DNA of 64,000 nt from positions 2,792,001 to 2,856,000 of the forward strand of contig NZ_CP096205.1 of the NCBI RefSeq assembly GCF_023195775.1. The letters are read 5' to 3'. The DNA is from Flavobacterium azooxidireducens (lineage in GTDB: Bacteria; Bacteroidota; Bacteroidia; Flavobacteriales; Flavobacteriaceae). Within the stretch, counting starts at the first letter, position 1; each line of letters starts with the position of its first letter. Shown here one piece after another: positions 44,096 to 51,740 of this stretch. The translations under genes were made by a program, and so were the position numbers. The notes under the pieces are model-generated. The model ran no database searches. It saw nothing but the letters and a program-made list of their open reading frames with translations, and was not told the DNA's origin.

Positions 44096-44992
44096 TTAGT
44101 TATTATTAGTCAATTGTAAAAATTGTTCTTCTAAACTGTGTTTTCTTTTGACTAAATGATTGAGGTAAATTCCTTTATCAACTAAATATTTATTCATATC
44201 TTTTGCTTCCAAAGCGGATTTTAAATAAACAACTAATTTACCTTCTTCCATTTCCATTTTTTCGATGGAAGGATGATTTTGTAAAGCTGATTTTAATTCG
44301 TTTAGATTATCTGTTTGAAGTTCAAAGAATCCTTCATTTGAAATCATTCCGTCCACTTTTCCGGAATATAGAATTTCGCCTTTTCGAAGAACCAAAACGT
44401 GACTACACACTTTTTCAACTTCATCCAAAAGGTGTGAAGCTAATAAAATAGTAGTTCCTTGCGAAGCAATCGTTTTGATGATGTCACGAATTTGACGAAT
44501 TCCCTGCGGATCTAATCCGTTTGTTGGTTCGTCTAAAATTAAGATTTCGGGGTCGTTTAATAGGGCAGAAGCAATCGCCAACCGCTGTTTCATTCCCAAC
44601 GAAAAAGTTCTGAATTTGCTGTCTTTTCGATCTAAAAGTCCAACTACTTCCAATTTTTCAATGACTTTGGAATTTGGAGTTCCTTTGATTTTACAAACCA
44701 ATTCCAAATTTTCCTGAGCAGTCATATAAGGGTAAAAGTTAGGGCGTTCGATGATGGCTCCCACTTTTTTGAGAGCTTCGTGCGTTTCCATCGCACCACC
44801 AAACCATCGGTATTCTCCGGAAGTTTTGTTCACGACATTCAATACAATTCCTAACGTAGTCGATTTTCCGCTACCGTTTGGACCGAGAATTCCGTAAACA
44901 TTTCCTTTTTTTATTTCAAGCGAGACATTTTTTACCGCGTGAACGGGGCCGAATCGTTTGTTCAGATTTTCGATAGTGAGAATAGTTTCCAA
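44096..44992 (-). CDS. ABC transporter ATP-binding protein
   Basis: A 298-residue ATPase with Walker A GPNGSGKST, signature FSLGMKQRLAIASALL, Walker B EILILDEPTNGLD and the H-loop LLASHLLDEV, plus a 70-residue C-terminal region typical of ABC-2 exporters (CcmA/NatA type). It energises the permease encoded next. The start codon appears to be TTG at 44992, because TTG opens the canonical ETILTIENLNKRFG N-terminus and no nearby in-frame ATG is available. Confidence 0.92.
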   Translation of the reverse strand: METILTIENLNKRFGPVHAVKNVSLEIKKGNVYGILGPNGSGKSTTLGIVLNVVNKTSGEYRWFGGAMETHEALKKVGAIIERPNFYPYMTAQENLELVCKIKGTPNSKVIEKLEVVGLLDRKDSKFRTFSLGMKQRLAIASALLNDPEILILDEPTNGLDPQGIRQIRDIIKTIASQGTTILLASHLLDEVEKVCSHVLVLRKGEILYSGKVDGMISNEGFFELQTDNLNELKSALQNHPSIEKMEMEEGKLVVYLKSALEAKDMNKYLVDKGIYLNHLVKRKHSLEEQFLQLTNNN

Positions 44993-45084
44993 GATAAATT
45001 GTTTAATCGTTACAGATAGGACGACTAAGATAACAATTTGTTACGATGTTTCTTGAAATCAATTCAATTTTATAAAAGCCTAGA

Positions 45085-45324
45085 TTAAATGTGAATTTGC
45101 CTTCTGGTGAAAATCATATTCAACGTTTCATTAATCTCACGAAGTTCGGGCGTTAATGAAATTAAACGACCTCTTGTGTCTTCGGTCATTTGTTTTCCGC
45201 AACAGCGACATTGATATTCGCTAAAATGATTGGTGATTTTTCGGGTAGAATGGTACTTGTGCCCCAAAACGGAGCAAATTACGGAAGTGGCTGAAACGGA
45301 ATTGTTGGTTGTGTAGGTTTTCAT
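45085..45324 (-). CDS. small conserved zinc-ribbon-like protein
   Basis: A 79-residue protein with VICSVLGHKYHSTRK and then YQCRCCGKQMTEDTRG. The cysteine/histidine spacing resembles small zinc-ribbon proteins of phage DUF1660 type, where a CxxxGHxW segment precedes a CxxCG knuckle. It has no other domain. It stands alone between the ABC ATPase and the nucleoid protein gene. Its function is unknown; a nucleic-acid or metal-binding role is only suggested by the Cys cluster. Confidence 0.65.
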   Translation of the reverse strand: MKTYTTNNSVSATSVICSVLGHKYHSTRKITNHFSEYQCRCCGKQMTEDTRGRLISLTPELREINETLNMIFTRRQIHI

Positions 45325-45450
45325 AATTGTGGTATTTAATTTGTGGTTAGCGAAAACTACAAAAACATAGATGAAGTGCCAAATAAAGTCGATAAACTGA
45401 TTAAAATTTAAATTTTATGATGTAAAAATATTACAATTTATCATGCATAA

Positions 45451-45484
45451 AAAATCCTCAAACATTTTAACTGATTGAGGATTT
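45451..45484 (-). terminator. terminator after nucleoid-associated protein gene
   Basis: AAATCCTCAA pairs perfectly with TTGAGGATTT across a 13-base loop. Read on the minus strand the stem is followed by six T. It lies 50 bases past the stop at 45534. Confidence 0.75.
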
Positions 45485-45510
45485 GAATATTATGAAAAAT
45501 TTATTTCATG

Positions 45511-45538
45511 TACGGACAGGTCGCAACTTGTCCTTACG
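45511..45538. repeat. REP-like palindrome overlapping a stop codon
   Basis: GTACGGACAGGTCGC and AACTTGTCCTTACG form an imperfect palindrome. On the minus strand its CGTAAGG edge provides the TAA that ends the nucleoid-associated protein gene. GGACAGGTCGC-type palindromes are familiar to me as dispersed intergenic repeats, but no second copy is in the window. Confidence 0.5.
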
Positions 45539-46592
45539 ATTTTTGCTCTTTATTAAAATAAACCAAGTAGTAATACATTTGTTTTTCTTCGTCCCAACCT
45601 TTCTCTACAAATTTTTCGGCACTTTCTGGGTTTATGAAATCGAGTTTAATTTGAATGTTGGTGTCCAAATTAATTACGTTTTTAATTTTCTTTCGGGCAT
45701 CTGAAACAGCAGCATTAGCGATCGGGAAATTAGTTACATCTTCAATGCTGTATTTTTCTCCTTTATCAACTTTATAACTTTTGAATTCCGGAATTAAGTC
45801 AGGATTATCCATTACTTCATTCAAGAAATTAGTTTCTTCAAATTCGTCATTTTTAGCAAAATAATTTACCGAACGATTCATAAACATCACTTCTTGTTTC
45901 TTGTCTTCAGCAGGAAAAACTACATCTTTTGCAAAATCCTGACAAAATTTCAAGTACTTTTTGGTGATGAAATTTTCATCTTGAAATGCATCTACGCTTA
46001 AAAAATGTTCCAACCAATAACGAGCATCATATCGATTGCTGTCAACGGTCAGAATTTTATAACCTTCCTCTTTTTTGTAATTGAAAATCAAACAACCTTT
46101 ATCTAATTTATTCAAATTGATGCCGTGTTGAAGCAACATTTCTAAATTTGTTCCTTTTTCTTCAAACTGTAAAAAGTCGGATTGCAACTCACTTTTAAAG
46201 ACACCAATGGCATCTACTTGATTGTTATCGATGGTTAAATTTGTAAAATGAGCCACATAAACTTCTCCGTTTTTAATGTGTGGATGGTTAGATTGTTCAA
46301 ACAAATGTTTTGTGATTTTCTTTGAAACATCGTGAATATTGGAAGGATTTTCAAAAACTTCTGAAGCCAATTTGAACATATCGTTATATTCTAAATCAAC
46401 TTCGTGAGCAAATTGATAATAGTTTTCTTCTTTCTCGCGAAACGATTTCAGGAAAAATTCTTTTAATAACGGCGTAATTTCGTCATTAGTTTGATAGGGT
46501 TGTTCCGATAAAAAAATAGCTTCATTTCGGCTTTTGTTTCCAACTCGGTGGATGGAAAGGGATTCGATGTGGGCGTTGAAAAGGTTGATCAT
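45534..46592 (-). CDS. nucleoid-associated protein, NA37/YejK family
   Basis: A 352-residue soluble protein matching the NA37 (NdpA/YejK) family. Its N-terminus, FNAHIESLSIHRVGNKSRNE, is typical; AHFTNLTIDNNQVDAIGVFKS lies in the middle (quoted to 20 residues or fewer per block), and VMFMNRSVNYFAKNDEFEE towards the C-terminus. E. coli YejK is nucleoid associated and binds topoisomerase IV. The stop codon falls inside a REP-like palindrome. The start is preceded by a GCAACTCA repeat. Confidence 0.85.
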   Translation of the reverse strand: MINLFNAHIESLSIHRVGNKSRNEAIFLSEQPYQTNDEITPLLKEFFLKSFREKEENYYQFAHEVDLEYNDMFKLASEVFENPSNIHDVSKKITKHLFEQSNHPHIKNGEVYVAHFTNLTIDNNQVDAIGVFKSELQSDFLQFEEKGTNLEMLLQHGINLNKLDKGCLIFNYKKEEGYKILTVDSNRYDARYWLEHFLSVDAFQDENFITKKYLKFCQDFAKDVVFPAEDKKQEVMFMNRSVNYFAKNDEFEETNFLNEVMDNPDLIPEFKSYKVDKGEKYSIEDVTNFPIANAAVSDARKKIKNVINLDTNIQIKLDFINPESAEKFVEKGWDEEKQMYYYLVYFNKEQKS

Positions 46593-46599
46593 ATTTTTT

Positions 46600-46634
46600 A
46601 GTTGCTGAGTTGCTGAGATACTGAGTTGCTAAGT
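46600..46634 (-). repeat. GCAACTCA short tandem repeat leader
   Basis: On the minus strand four 8-base units GCAACTCA, GTATCTCA, GCAACTCA, GCAACTAA precede the ATG at 46592 with only a short A/T spacer. The array appears to lie wholly within the 5' untranslated region. Confidence 0.65.
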
Positions 46635-46635
46635 T

Positions 46636-46749
46636 TTACTTTGATTCTTCAATTTTTTTGATGAATGAAACAAGCATAGCTTCTAGTTCTCTACTGAACT
46701 CGTATAGTTTGTTAAATGGATTTTTTTTAAATAATTTTCTGATTTTCAG
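46636..46749 (-). pseudogene. C-terminal remnant of a four-helix-bundle protein
   Basis: A stop-bounded frame of 37 codons without an ATG encodes a charged helix including NKLYEFSRELEAMLVSFIKK. From memory, this looks like the last helix of the four-helix-bundle (S23/TIGR02436) family common in Flavobacteriaceae. The rest of the gene is absent. It lies between the pRiA4b-like gene and the nucleoid protein gene. Confidence 0.5.
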
Positions 46750-46753
46750 TCAC

Positions 46754-47293
46754 TTAATTCCAATTCTCTTCAAACCCAAAATCTTCAAAAGAGTCATCTC
46801 CTCCTTCAAACATATCCAAATCATCTTCGTCTAATTCGTCTTCAAATTCGGAGAATAAAGAATCGTCATCGGCTTCAAAAGTAGGATCATTGGCTCCAAG
46901 TGGCATTAATCCGAGTGAATATAATAATTCTGGATAAGTGGCACCGGCTTGTTTTTCTTCGATAGCGGCTAATTCAACCAAAAATGTCCACATATTTAGA
47001 AAATCATATACATAAATGATTTTGGTTTGCTTTTCATACAGCATATCTTCCAACGATAAATCGCTCATAATTCGCATTTCGCCGGGAACATCGCCAGTGT
47101 CAAAAAGCGGAATTTCATCTTCTTGATTCCAGTTGTCATCACAGGTGTAAAAGGAAGCCATTTCACTTCCATCGAAGCCAAAAGCATTCACAATTGCATT
47201 GTGTAAATCTTCTAAAGTATCGGTGTTTTCGATGGCTAAATCTCTAAAAACATCTTCTTCGTTGTCGAGTATTACTCGTAATTTGTAAATCAT
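46754..47293 (-). CDS. pRiA4b ORF-3-like protein
   Basis: A 179-residue protein with the PF07929 core: MIYKLRVILDNEEDVFRDLA, TLEDLHNAIVNAFGFDGSEM, SFYTCDDNW, and LSLEDMLYEKQTKIIYVYDF. The last 45 residues are strongly acidic (SEFEDELDEDDLDMFEGGDD), as in other Bacteroidota members. The family was first seen on plasmids and near IS1096, but it is widespread on chromosomes. Function unknown. It has its own -7 element and no mobile genes nearby. Confidence 0.85.
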   Translation of the reverse strand: MIYKLRVILDNEEDVFRDLAIENTDTLEDLHNAIVNAFGFDGSEMASFYTCDDNWNQEDEIPLFDTGDVPGEMRIMSDLSLEDMLYEKQTKIIYVYDFLNMWTFLVELAAIEEKQAGATYPELLYSLGLMPLGANDPTFEADDDSLFSEFEDELDEDDLDMFEGGDDSFEDFGFEENWN

Positions 47294-47326
47294 CTTCGTT
47301 GCATTTTTACGGAAGGCAAAAGTAAC

Positions 47327-47334
47327 GATTATTT
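47327..47334 (-). promoter_or_regulatory. -7 element before pRiA4b-like gene
   Basis: On the minus strand TACTTTTG matches TAnnTTTG exactly, 33 bases before the start at 47293. The -33 element is not clear. Confidence 0.45.
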
Positions 47335-47379
47335 ACGATTTATGTGGGAAGATTTGTTTTTTGTTGATAAGATTTTGGA

Positions 47380-47958
47380 TTACAAAAGTTGATGATTTTT
47401 CGCATGCAACAACAACATTATCGTCTTTGCATCTTTAATTTCTCCGTTATAAACCATCTCCATCGCTTGATTAAAATTCAATTCCATCACTTCAATGTAT
47501 TCGTGTTCAGAAGCCAATCCACCGCCTTCACTCACTTTCATTTCCGGTTGGTATTCGGCTGTGAAAAAATATAAAATTTCTGTGACAGCTCCGGGCGACA
47601 TATAGGCTTCAAATACTTTTTTTACTTCTTGAATGCGGTAACCGGTTTCTTCTTCGGTTTCGCGTTTGATGCAGTCTTCGGGATTTTTTTCGTCTAACAA
47701 TCCGGCACAAACTTCAATCATCATTCCGCTTTCGTTTCCGTTTAAAAATGTCGGTAATCGAAATTGACGAGTTAAAATAACGGTTTGTTTTGCTTTATTG
47801 TATAATAAAATAGCCGCTCCATTTCCGCGATCATACACTTCTCTGCGTTGGATTTCGGGTTCGCCGTTTTCGGGAGTAAATTCAAATGTGACTTTATTAA
47901 GGAGATACCAATTATCGGAAAGCAATTCGGTTTTGGTGATTTGGATTTTTGGGTTCAT
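47380..47958 (-). CDS. nudK: Nudix hydrolase NudK (GDP-mannose pyrophosphatase type)
   Basis: A 192-residue Nudix protein closely following the NudK/AdpP pattern: REVYDRGNGAAILLYN, ILTRQFRLPTFLNGNESG, then the Nudix box GLLDEKNPEDCIKRETEEET, and YMSPGAVTEILYFFTAEY. NudK cleaves GDP-mannose to GMP and mannose 1-phosphate. The first Glu of the box consensus (GX5E) is Asn here, while the catalytic RExxEE part is intact. It stands alone, divergent from the TonB receptor. Confidence 0.9.
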   Translation of the reverse strand: MNPKIQITKTELLSDNWYLLNKVTFEFTPENGEPEIQRREVYDRGNGAAILLYNKAKQTVILTRQFRLPTFLNGNESGMMIEVCAGLLDEKNPEDCIKRETEEETGYRIQEVKKVFEAYMSPGAVTEILYFFTAEYQPEMKVSEGGGLASEHEYIEVMELNFNQAMEMVYNGEIKDAKTIMLLLHAKNHQLL

Positions 47959-48084
47959 TGAGTTTATTTTCTGGTTTTACAAATATCATAAACTTAAACG
48001 TAGAAATAAAGTTTTTATTCGATTTGATAAAAACACAATTCATCCTTCATTTTTTACAACTCAGTCACTTTCAATTTTTAATCG

Positions 48085-48127
48085 ATTTGGTTTGAAGCAA
48101 CTTTGTCTCATCAAAATCAAACCAAAT
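48085..48127 (+). promoter_or_regulatory. inverted repeat enclosing a TonB receptor start codon
   Basis: ATTTGGTTTGA at 48085-48095 is the exact complement of TCAAACCAAAT at 48117-48127, with 21 bases between. The right arm includes the first two bases of the receptor's ATG at 48126. In RNA it would hide the start codon; in DNA it could be an operator. Confidence 0.55.
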
Positions 48128-50279
48128 GAAAAGTATTTTTACACTATTATTATTTGTTATCGGAATTCAAACGTACGCTCAAACCGAAATTTCCGGAAAA
48201 ATCACAGATGAAAAAGGAATTGCCATTTCCGGAGCAAACATTTATTTAGAAGGGACGTATGACGGAGCATCATCCGATGAAAATGGAAACTTTACATTTT
48301 TAACTTCAGAAACGGGAACTAAAATAATTGTGGTTAGTTTTCTTTCGTTTGAAACATTCAAAAAGGAAATCGATGTAAATAATTTCAAAAATCAAACCTT
48401 CAAACTCAGAGAAAGTGTCAATACGTTGGATGCTGTTATAGTAACTGCCGGAACATTTGAAGCCGGAGATAAAGCCAGAGTTTCTGTCCTAAAACCGTTA
48501 GATATTGTCACTACAGCCGGAGCTGCCGGAGATATCATCGGAGCGTTGAACACCTTACCCGGAACTCAAACTGTCGGAGAAAGTGGTCGATTATTTGTTC
48601 GAGGTGGTGAAGCCGATGAAACTCAAACCTTTGTTGACGGACTCCGAGTAGCTCAACCTTACGGTGCAACTGCACAAAATTTACCTACTCGCGGACGTTT
48701 TTCACCATTTTTGTTTAACGGAATTTCGTTTTCAACTGGAGGTTATAGTGCTGAATTTGGTGAAGCTCTTTCAAGTGTGTTGACTTTGAATACAATAGAC
48801 GAACCAACACAAGAACAAACCGATATTTCGTTGATGACGGTTGGATTAGGAATTGGAAATACGCAAAAATGGAATAAAAATTCGCTGACTTTTAATGCGG
48901 CTTATATCAATTTAGAACCGTATCAAAAATTGATTCCGCAAGCTGTTGATTGGAATAAACCTTATCAGTCTTTAGCCGGAGAACTGGTGTATCGCTATCA
49001 GTTTAAGAATGGATTATTGAAAGTTTATGGAGCATTTGATGTGTCTCAATTTGATATTAATCAGGAAGATATTAACCAGCCGGAGAAAGTTCGATTTGAT
49101 TTGAGAAATGATAACTTTTACGGAAATGCTTCGTACAAAGGAACTTTTGGAAACAATTGGAACCTTCACACCGGAATGAGTTATGGTTTGGGTTTGAATA
49201 AAATCGGAATTAATGATGATCAAATTGAAAATGATGAAAATGCCCTTCACCTAAAAATGAAAGTAGGAAAAAAAATCACCGAACGAATTAAAATCACAGC
49301 CGGAGCGGATTATTTTGTGACGGATTTTGATGAAAAATTTTCTGAATTTCAAGGAGAAACTTTTAATGTTGGTTATCAAAATTCCATTGCTGCGGCTTAT
49401 GCTGAATCAGATATTTTCTTTAGTAAAAAATTAGCGATGAAAATAGGAGCAAGAGCTTCTCAAACCAGTTTATTGGATGAATTTCGATTATCACCAAGAG
49501 CATCTTTTGCTTACAAAGTTTCAAAAAACGGACAATTTTCATTCGCTTATGGCGATTTCGTTCAAACTCCAAGAGCGGATTATATCAAATATTCGAATGA
49601 TTTTCAATCGGAAAAAGCGAGTCATTTTATCTTAAATTTTCAACATAATAAGGATGGTCGTTTGTTTAGAGCCGAAGCTTATTATAAAAAATATGACGAT
49701 TTAGTAAAATTTGATACAGAAATTGCCCAATTTAATTCAGCGTTCAACAACGAAGGTTCCGGTTTTGCGAAAGGGATTGATATTTTCTGGAGAGATAATA
49801 AAACCTTCAAAAAAACCGATTATTGGGTTTCGTATTCGTACATCGATACGGAACGTGATTATTTGAACTTTCCAAACCAAGTTACACCAAGCTTTATTGC
49901 TGATCATACGTTATCAATTGTAACTAAACATTGGATTGAAGATTGGAAATCGCAAATTGGATTTTCGTACACAGTCAATTCCGGTCGTCCTTACAACAAT
50001 CCGAATGAAATGGAATTTATGAATGGAAAGACAAAAGCCTTTCAAAATTTGAGTTTCAATTGGGCGTATTTGCTTTCGCAACAAAAGATTTTGTATTTCT
50101 CGGTTTCCAACATCATCGGAACTGATAATGTTTTTGGGTATCAATATGCGAATTCACCTGATATGAATGGCCAATTTCAACGAAGAGCTATTAGTCAACC
50201 GGCCGATCGCTTTTTCTTTGTCGGTTTCTTTTGGACGATTAGCGATAATAAGAAAACGAATCAGTTGGAGAATTTGTAG
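48126..50279 (+). CDS. TonB-dependent receptor with CarboxypepD-like domain
   Basis: A 717-residue outer-membrane receptor with a signal peptide to TYAQ. Residues 20-100 are a carboxypeptidase-like domain (EISGKITDEKGIAISGANIY). The plug has AGAAGDIIGALNTLPGTQTV and RLFVRGGEADETQTFVDGLR. The barrel ends near RFFFVGFFWTISDNKKTNQ. The size suits a siderophore, metal or small-substrate receptor rather than SusC. It is a single gene whose ATG lies in an 11-bp inverted repeat, which suggests post-transcriptional or operator control. The ligand is unknown. Confidence 0.9.
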   Translation: MKSIFTLLLFVIGIQTYAQTEISGKITDEKGIAISGANIYLEGTYDGASSDENGNFTFLTSETGTKIIVVSFLSFETFKKEIDVNNFKNQTFKLRESVNTLDAVIVTAGTFEAGDKARVSVLKPLDIVTTAGAAGDIIGALNTLPGTQTVGESGRLFVRGGEADETQTFVDGLRVAQPYGATAQNLPTRGRFSPFLFNGISFSTGGYSAEFGEALSSVLTLNTIDEPTQEQTDISLMTVGLGIGNTQKWNKNSLTFNAAYINLEPYQKLIPQAVDWNKPYQSLAGELVYRYQFKNGLLKVYGAFDVSQFDINQEDINQPEKVRFDLRNDNFYGNASYKGTFGNNWNLHTGMSYGLGLNKIGINDDQIENDENALHLKMKVGKKITERIKITAGADYFVTDFDEKFSEFQGETFNVGYQNSIAAAYAESDIFFSKKLAMKIGARASQTSLLDEFRLSPRASFAYKVSKNGQFSFAYGDFVQTPRADYIKYSNDFQSEKASHFILNFQHNKDGRLFRAEAYYKKYDDLVKFDTEIAQFNSAFNNEGSGFAKGIDIFWRDNKTFKKTDYWVSYSYIDTERDYLNFPNQVTPSFIADHTLSIVTKHWIEDWKSQIGFSYTVNSGRPYNNPNEMEFMNGKTKAFQNLSFNWAYLLSQQKILYFSVSNIIGTDNVFGYQYANSPDMNGQFQRRAISQPADRFFFVGFFWTISDNKKTNQLENL

Positions 50280-50304
50280 ATAAGAAGTTGTAGTTTGTAA
50301 TACG

Positions 50305-50600
50305 TCAAAATTTTAAAGTTTTATCATTTTGACGAGTATCATATAAACGAAGTATATCAATTTTGGTATCTGAAATTTTATAAAAAAGTGTATTGTATTT
50401 TGCAACAACACATTTTCTGATACCAAGTTTTTTATTGAAAAAAGGAAATAAATTTGGATTTTTTTCGATTAAGTCAACACAAAAATCGAGTTTGTTTAAG
50501 AAAACTAGACAACTTTTTTATTCCATTTAGCTTCTAAATATTCAAGTAAGTTGGCTAAATCATTATGTGCGAAAGAAGACCACTTAATTGGTTTATTCAT
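50305..50600 (-). pseudogene. RelE/ParE-type toxin broken by a frameshift
   Basis: The gene starts at ATG 50600, overlapping the antitoxin end by 8 bases, and reads KWSSFAHNDLANLLEYLEAK then WNKKVV before a TAG at 50505-50507. A second frame continues the same family pattern: FLNKLDFCVDLIEKNPNLFP, then IRKCVVAKYNTLFYKIS, then ILRLYDTRQND, with a stop at 50305. Restoring one base near the TAG gives a full 98-residue ParE-family toxin. It is therefore a one-base-deletion pseudogene, or an assembly error. Confidence 0.8.
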
Positions 50601-50835
50601 ATTTACGCTTGAAATCATCTATTATAATTTTGTGATCGATACCTTCAGAGGAATTCATTTCTTCAATGGCTTTTAGTAAACCTTCTTGTTTTGCAGGAGA
50701 TAAAGAATCAAACTCATCTGTATCATTTTCATTATTGATAAAATTGAGTATAACACCGTAAACTCGTTCTAATTTAGAATTTTCAAGTGTATCGATTTCA
50801 CGAAATAATCTCAATTTTAATTCTGCTGTATTCAT
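50593..50835 (-). CDS. small antitoxin-like protein of a type II pair
   Basis: An 80-residue helical protein: a helix with LRLFREIDTLENSKLERVYG, an acidic stretch NNENDTDEFDSL, then AKQEGLLKAIEEMNSSEG and a basic C-terminal tail DDFKRKYE. This layout, an addiction-module component before a RelE/ParE gene with overlapping stop and start, is common in Bacteroidota. The start at ATG 50835 is chosen over a TTG six bases earlier. The toxin it should neutralise is disrupted. Confidence 0.75.
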   Translation of the reverse strand: MNTAELKLRLFREIDTLENSKLERVYGVILNFINNENDTDEFDSLSPAKQEGLLKAIEEMNSSEGIDHKIIIDDFKRKYE

Positions 50836-50849
50836 AACCAAACTTTTAT

Positions 50850-50857
50850 CAAAAATA
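50850..50857 (-). promoter_or_regulatory. -7 element of toxin-antitoxin pair
   Basis: On the minus strand TATTTTTG matches TAnnTTTG exactly and lies 14 bases before the antitoxin start. Confidence 0.4.
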
Positions 50858-50990
50858 CTAAAAAAAACAATTCATCCCTAAAAATCAACAATTCAGTCAA
50901 ACTCTTTTTTATAAGTTACTATTTCATCGGAAATTTGAATCAGAAAATAAATGACAATATCAATATCAAAATTCAATGTCAATATCAAAA

Positions 50991-51110
50991 ATCTAAAAAT
51001 CTGAAAATCTAAAAATCTAAAAATCTAAAAATCTGAAAATCTAAAAATCTAATAATCTAATAATCTAATAATCAAAGAATCTAACAATCCAATAATCTAA
51101 AAATCTAAAT
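50991..51110 (+). repeat. 15-unit tandem array of 8-bp ATCTAAAA
   Basis: Fifteen contiguous 8-base units follow one another in register, mostly ATCTAAAA, ATCTGAAA and ATCTAATA, with a few variants (ATCAAAGA, ATCTAACA). The array ends one base before the ATG at 51112. A shorter CAATATCAA-type repeat stretch precedes it at about 50953-50990. It has the position and orientation of an mRNA leader. Confidence 0.9.
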
Positions 51111-51111
51111 T

Positions 51112-51735
51112 ATGACAAAAATTATCGTTACCATCGTTTTACTTGTGACTTCACAATTATTCTCACAAGGTCAATTTGAGCAAGGAATGGGAAAAGCTTT
51201 CGCTCTTTGGGGAGAAGGAAAAAATACTGAAGCATCAGCTATGTTTGAACGAATTGCTTCGGCGGAAAAAGACAACTGGTTACCGAATTATTATGTAGCT
51301 TTAGTAAACACAACCACCGCTTTTGCAACGAAAGACAAAGATCAAGTGAATGCTTTATTAACCAAAGCTCAATCAGTGTTGGATGTTGAGTTGAATAAAT
51401 ATCCAAATAATGTTGAATTATTAGTCATGCAAGCCATGATTCACACCGCTTGGATTGCTTTTGACCCAATGACCAACGGAATGAAATTATCCGGAAAAGT
51501 AATGGAAATCTATGCAAAAGCCGAACAAATCGAACCAAATAATCCAAGAGTAGTGTTTAGCAAAGCCGAATTTGAAATGGGTTCTGCTCGATTTTTCGGA
51601 ACCGATACCAAACCAATCTGTGCTCGAATTGAAAAATCTATCGAACTTTTTGCTACTTTTAAACCTCAAACGGTTTTTCATCCAAAATGGGGATTAGAAA
51701 GAGCACAAGAAGCTGCAAAAGACTGTAAACAATAA
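51112..51735 (+). CDS. exported TPR-like protein of unknown function
   Basis: A 207-residue exported protein with a signal peptide ending at LFSQ. The rest is alpha-helical, with repeat-like segments (GKAFALWGEGKNTEASAMFE, MEIYAKAEQIEPNNPRVVFS) that suggest tetratricopeptide-like helical hairpins. It has no catalytic motif. It lies 5 bases before a LytS-type kinase gene, so it is probably co-transcribed and may be a periplasmic component or target of that system. It is preceded directly by the 15-unit repeat array. Confidence 0.75.
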   Translation: MTKIIVTIVLLVTSQLFSQGQFEQGMGKAFALWGEGKNTEASAMFERIASAEKDNWLPNYYVALVNTTTAFATKDKDQVNALLTKAQSVLDVELNKYPNNVELLVMQAMIHTAWIAFDPMTNGMKLSGKVMEIYAKAEQIEPNNPRVVFSKAEFEMGSARFFGTDTKPICARIEKSIELFATFKPQTVFHPKWGLERAQEAAKDCKQ

Positions 51736-51740
51736 TAACA

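Noticed and set aside
45483..45704. 73-codon plus-strand frame before and over the NA37 gene
   Set aside because: Mostly antisense to the NA37 gene, with no recognisable features.
47798..48211. 137-codon plus-strand open frame
   Set aside because: It covers the antisense of nudK and the start of the TonB receptor in another frame, with no domain features.
50991..51110. CRISPR array
   Set aside because: Units are 8 bp, contiguous, without spacers, and no cas genes are present.
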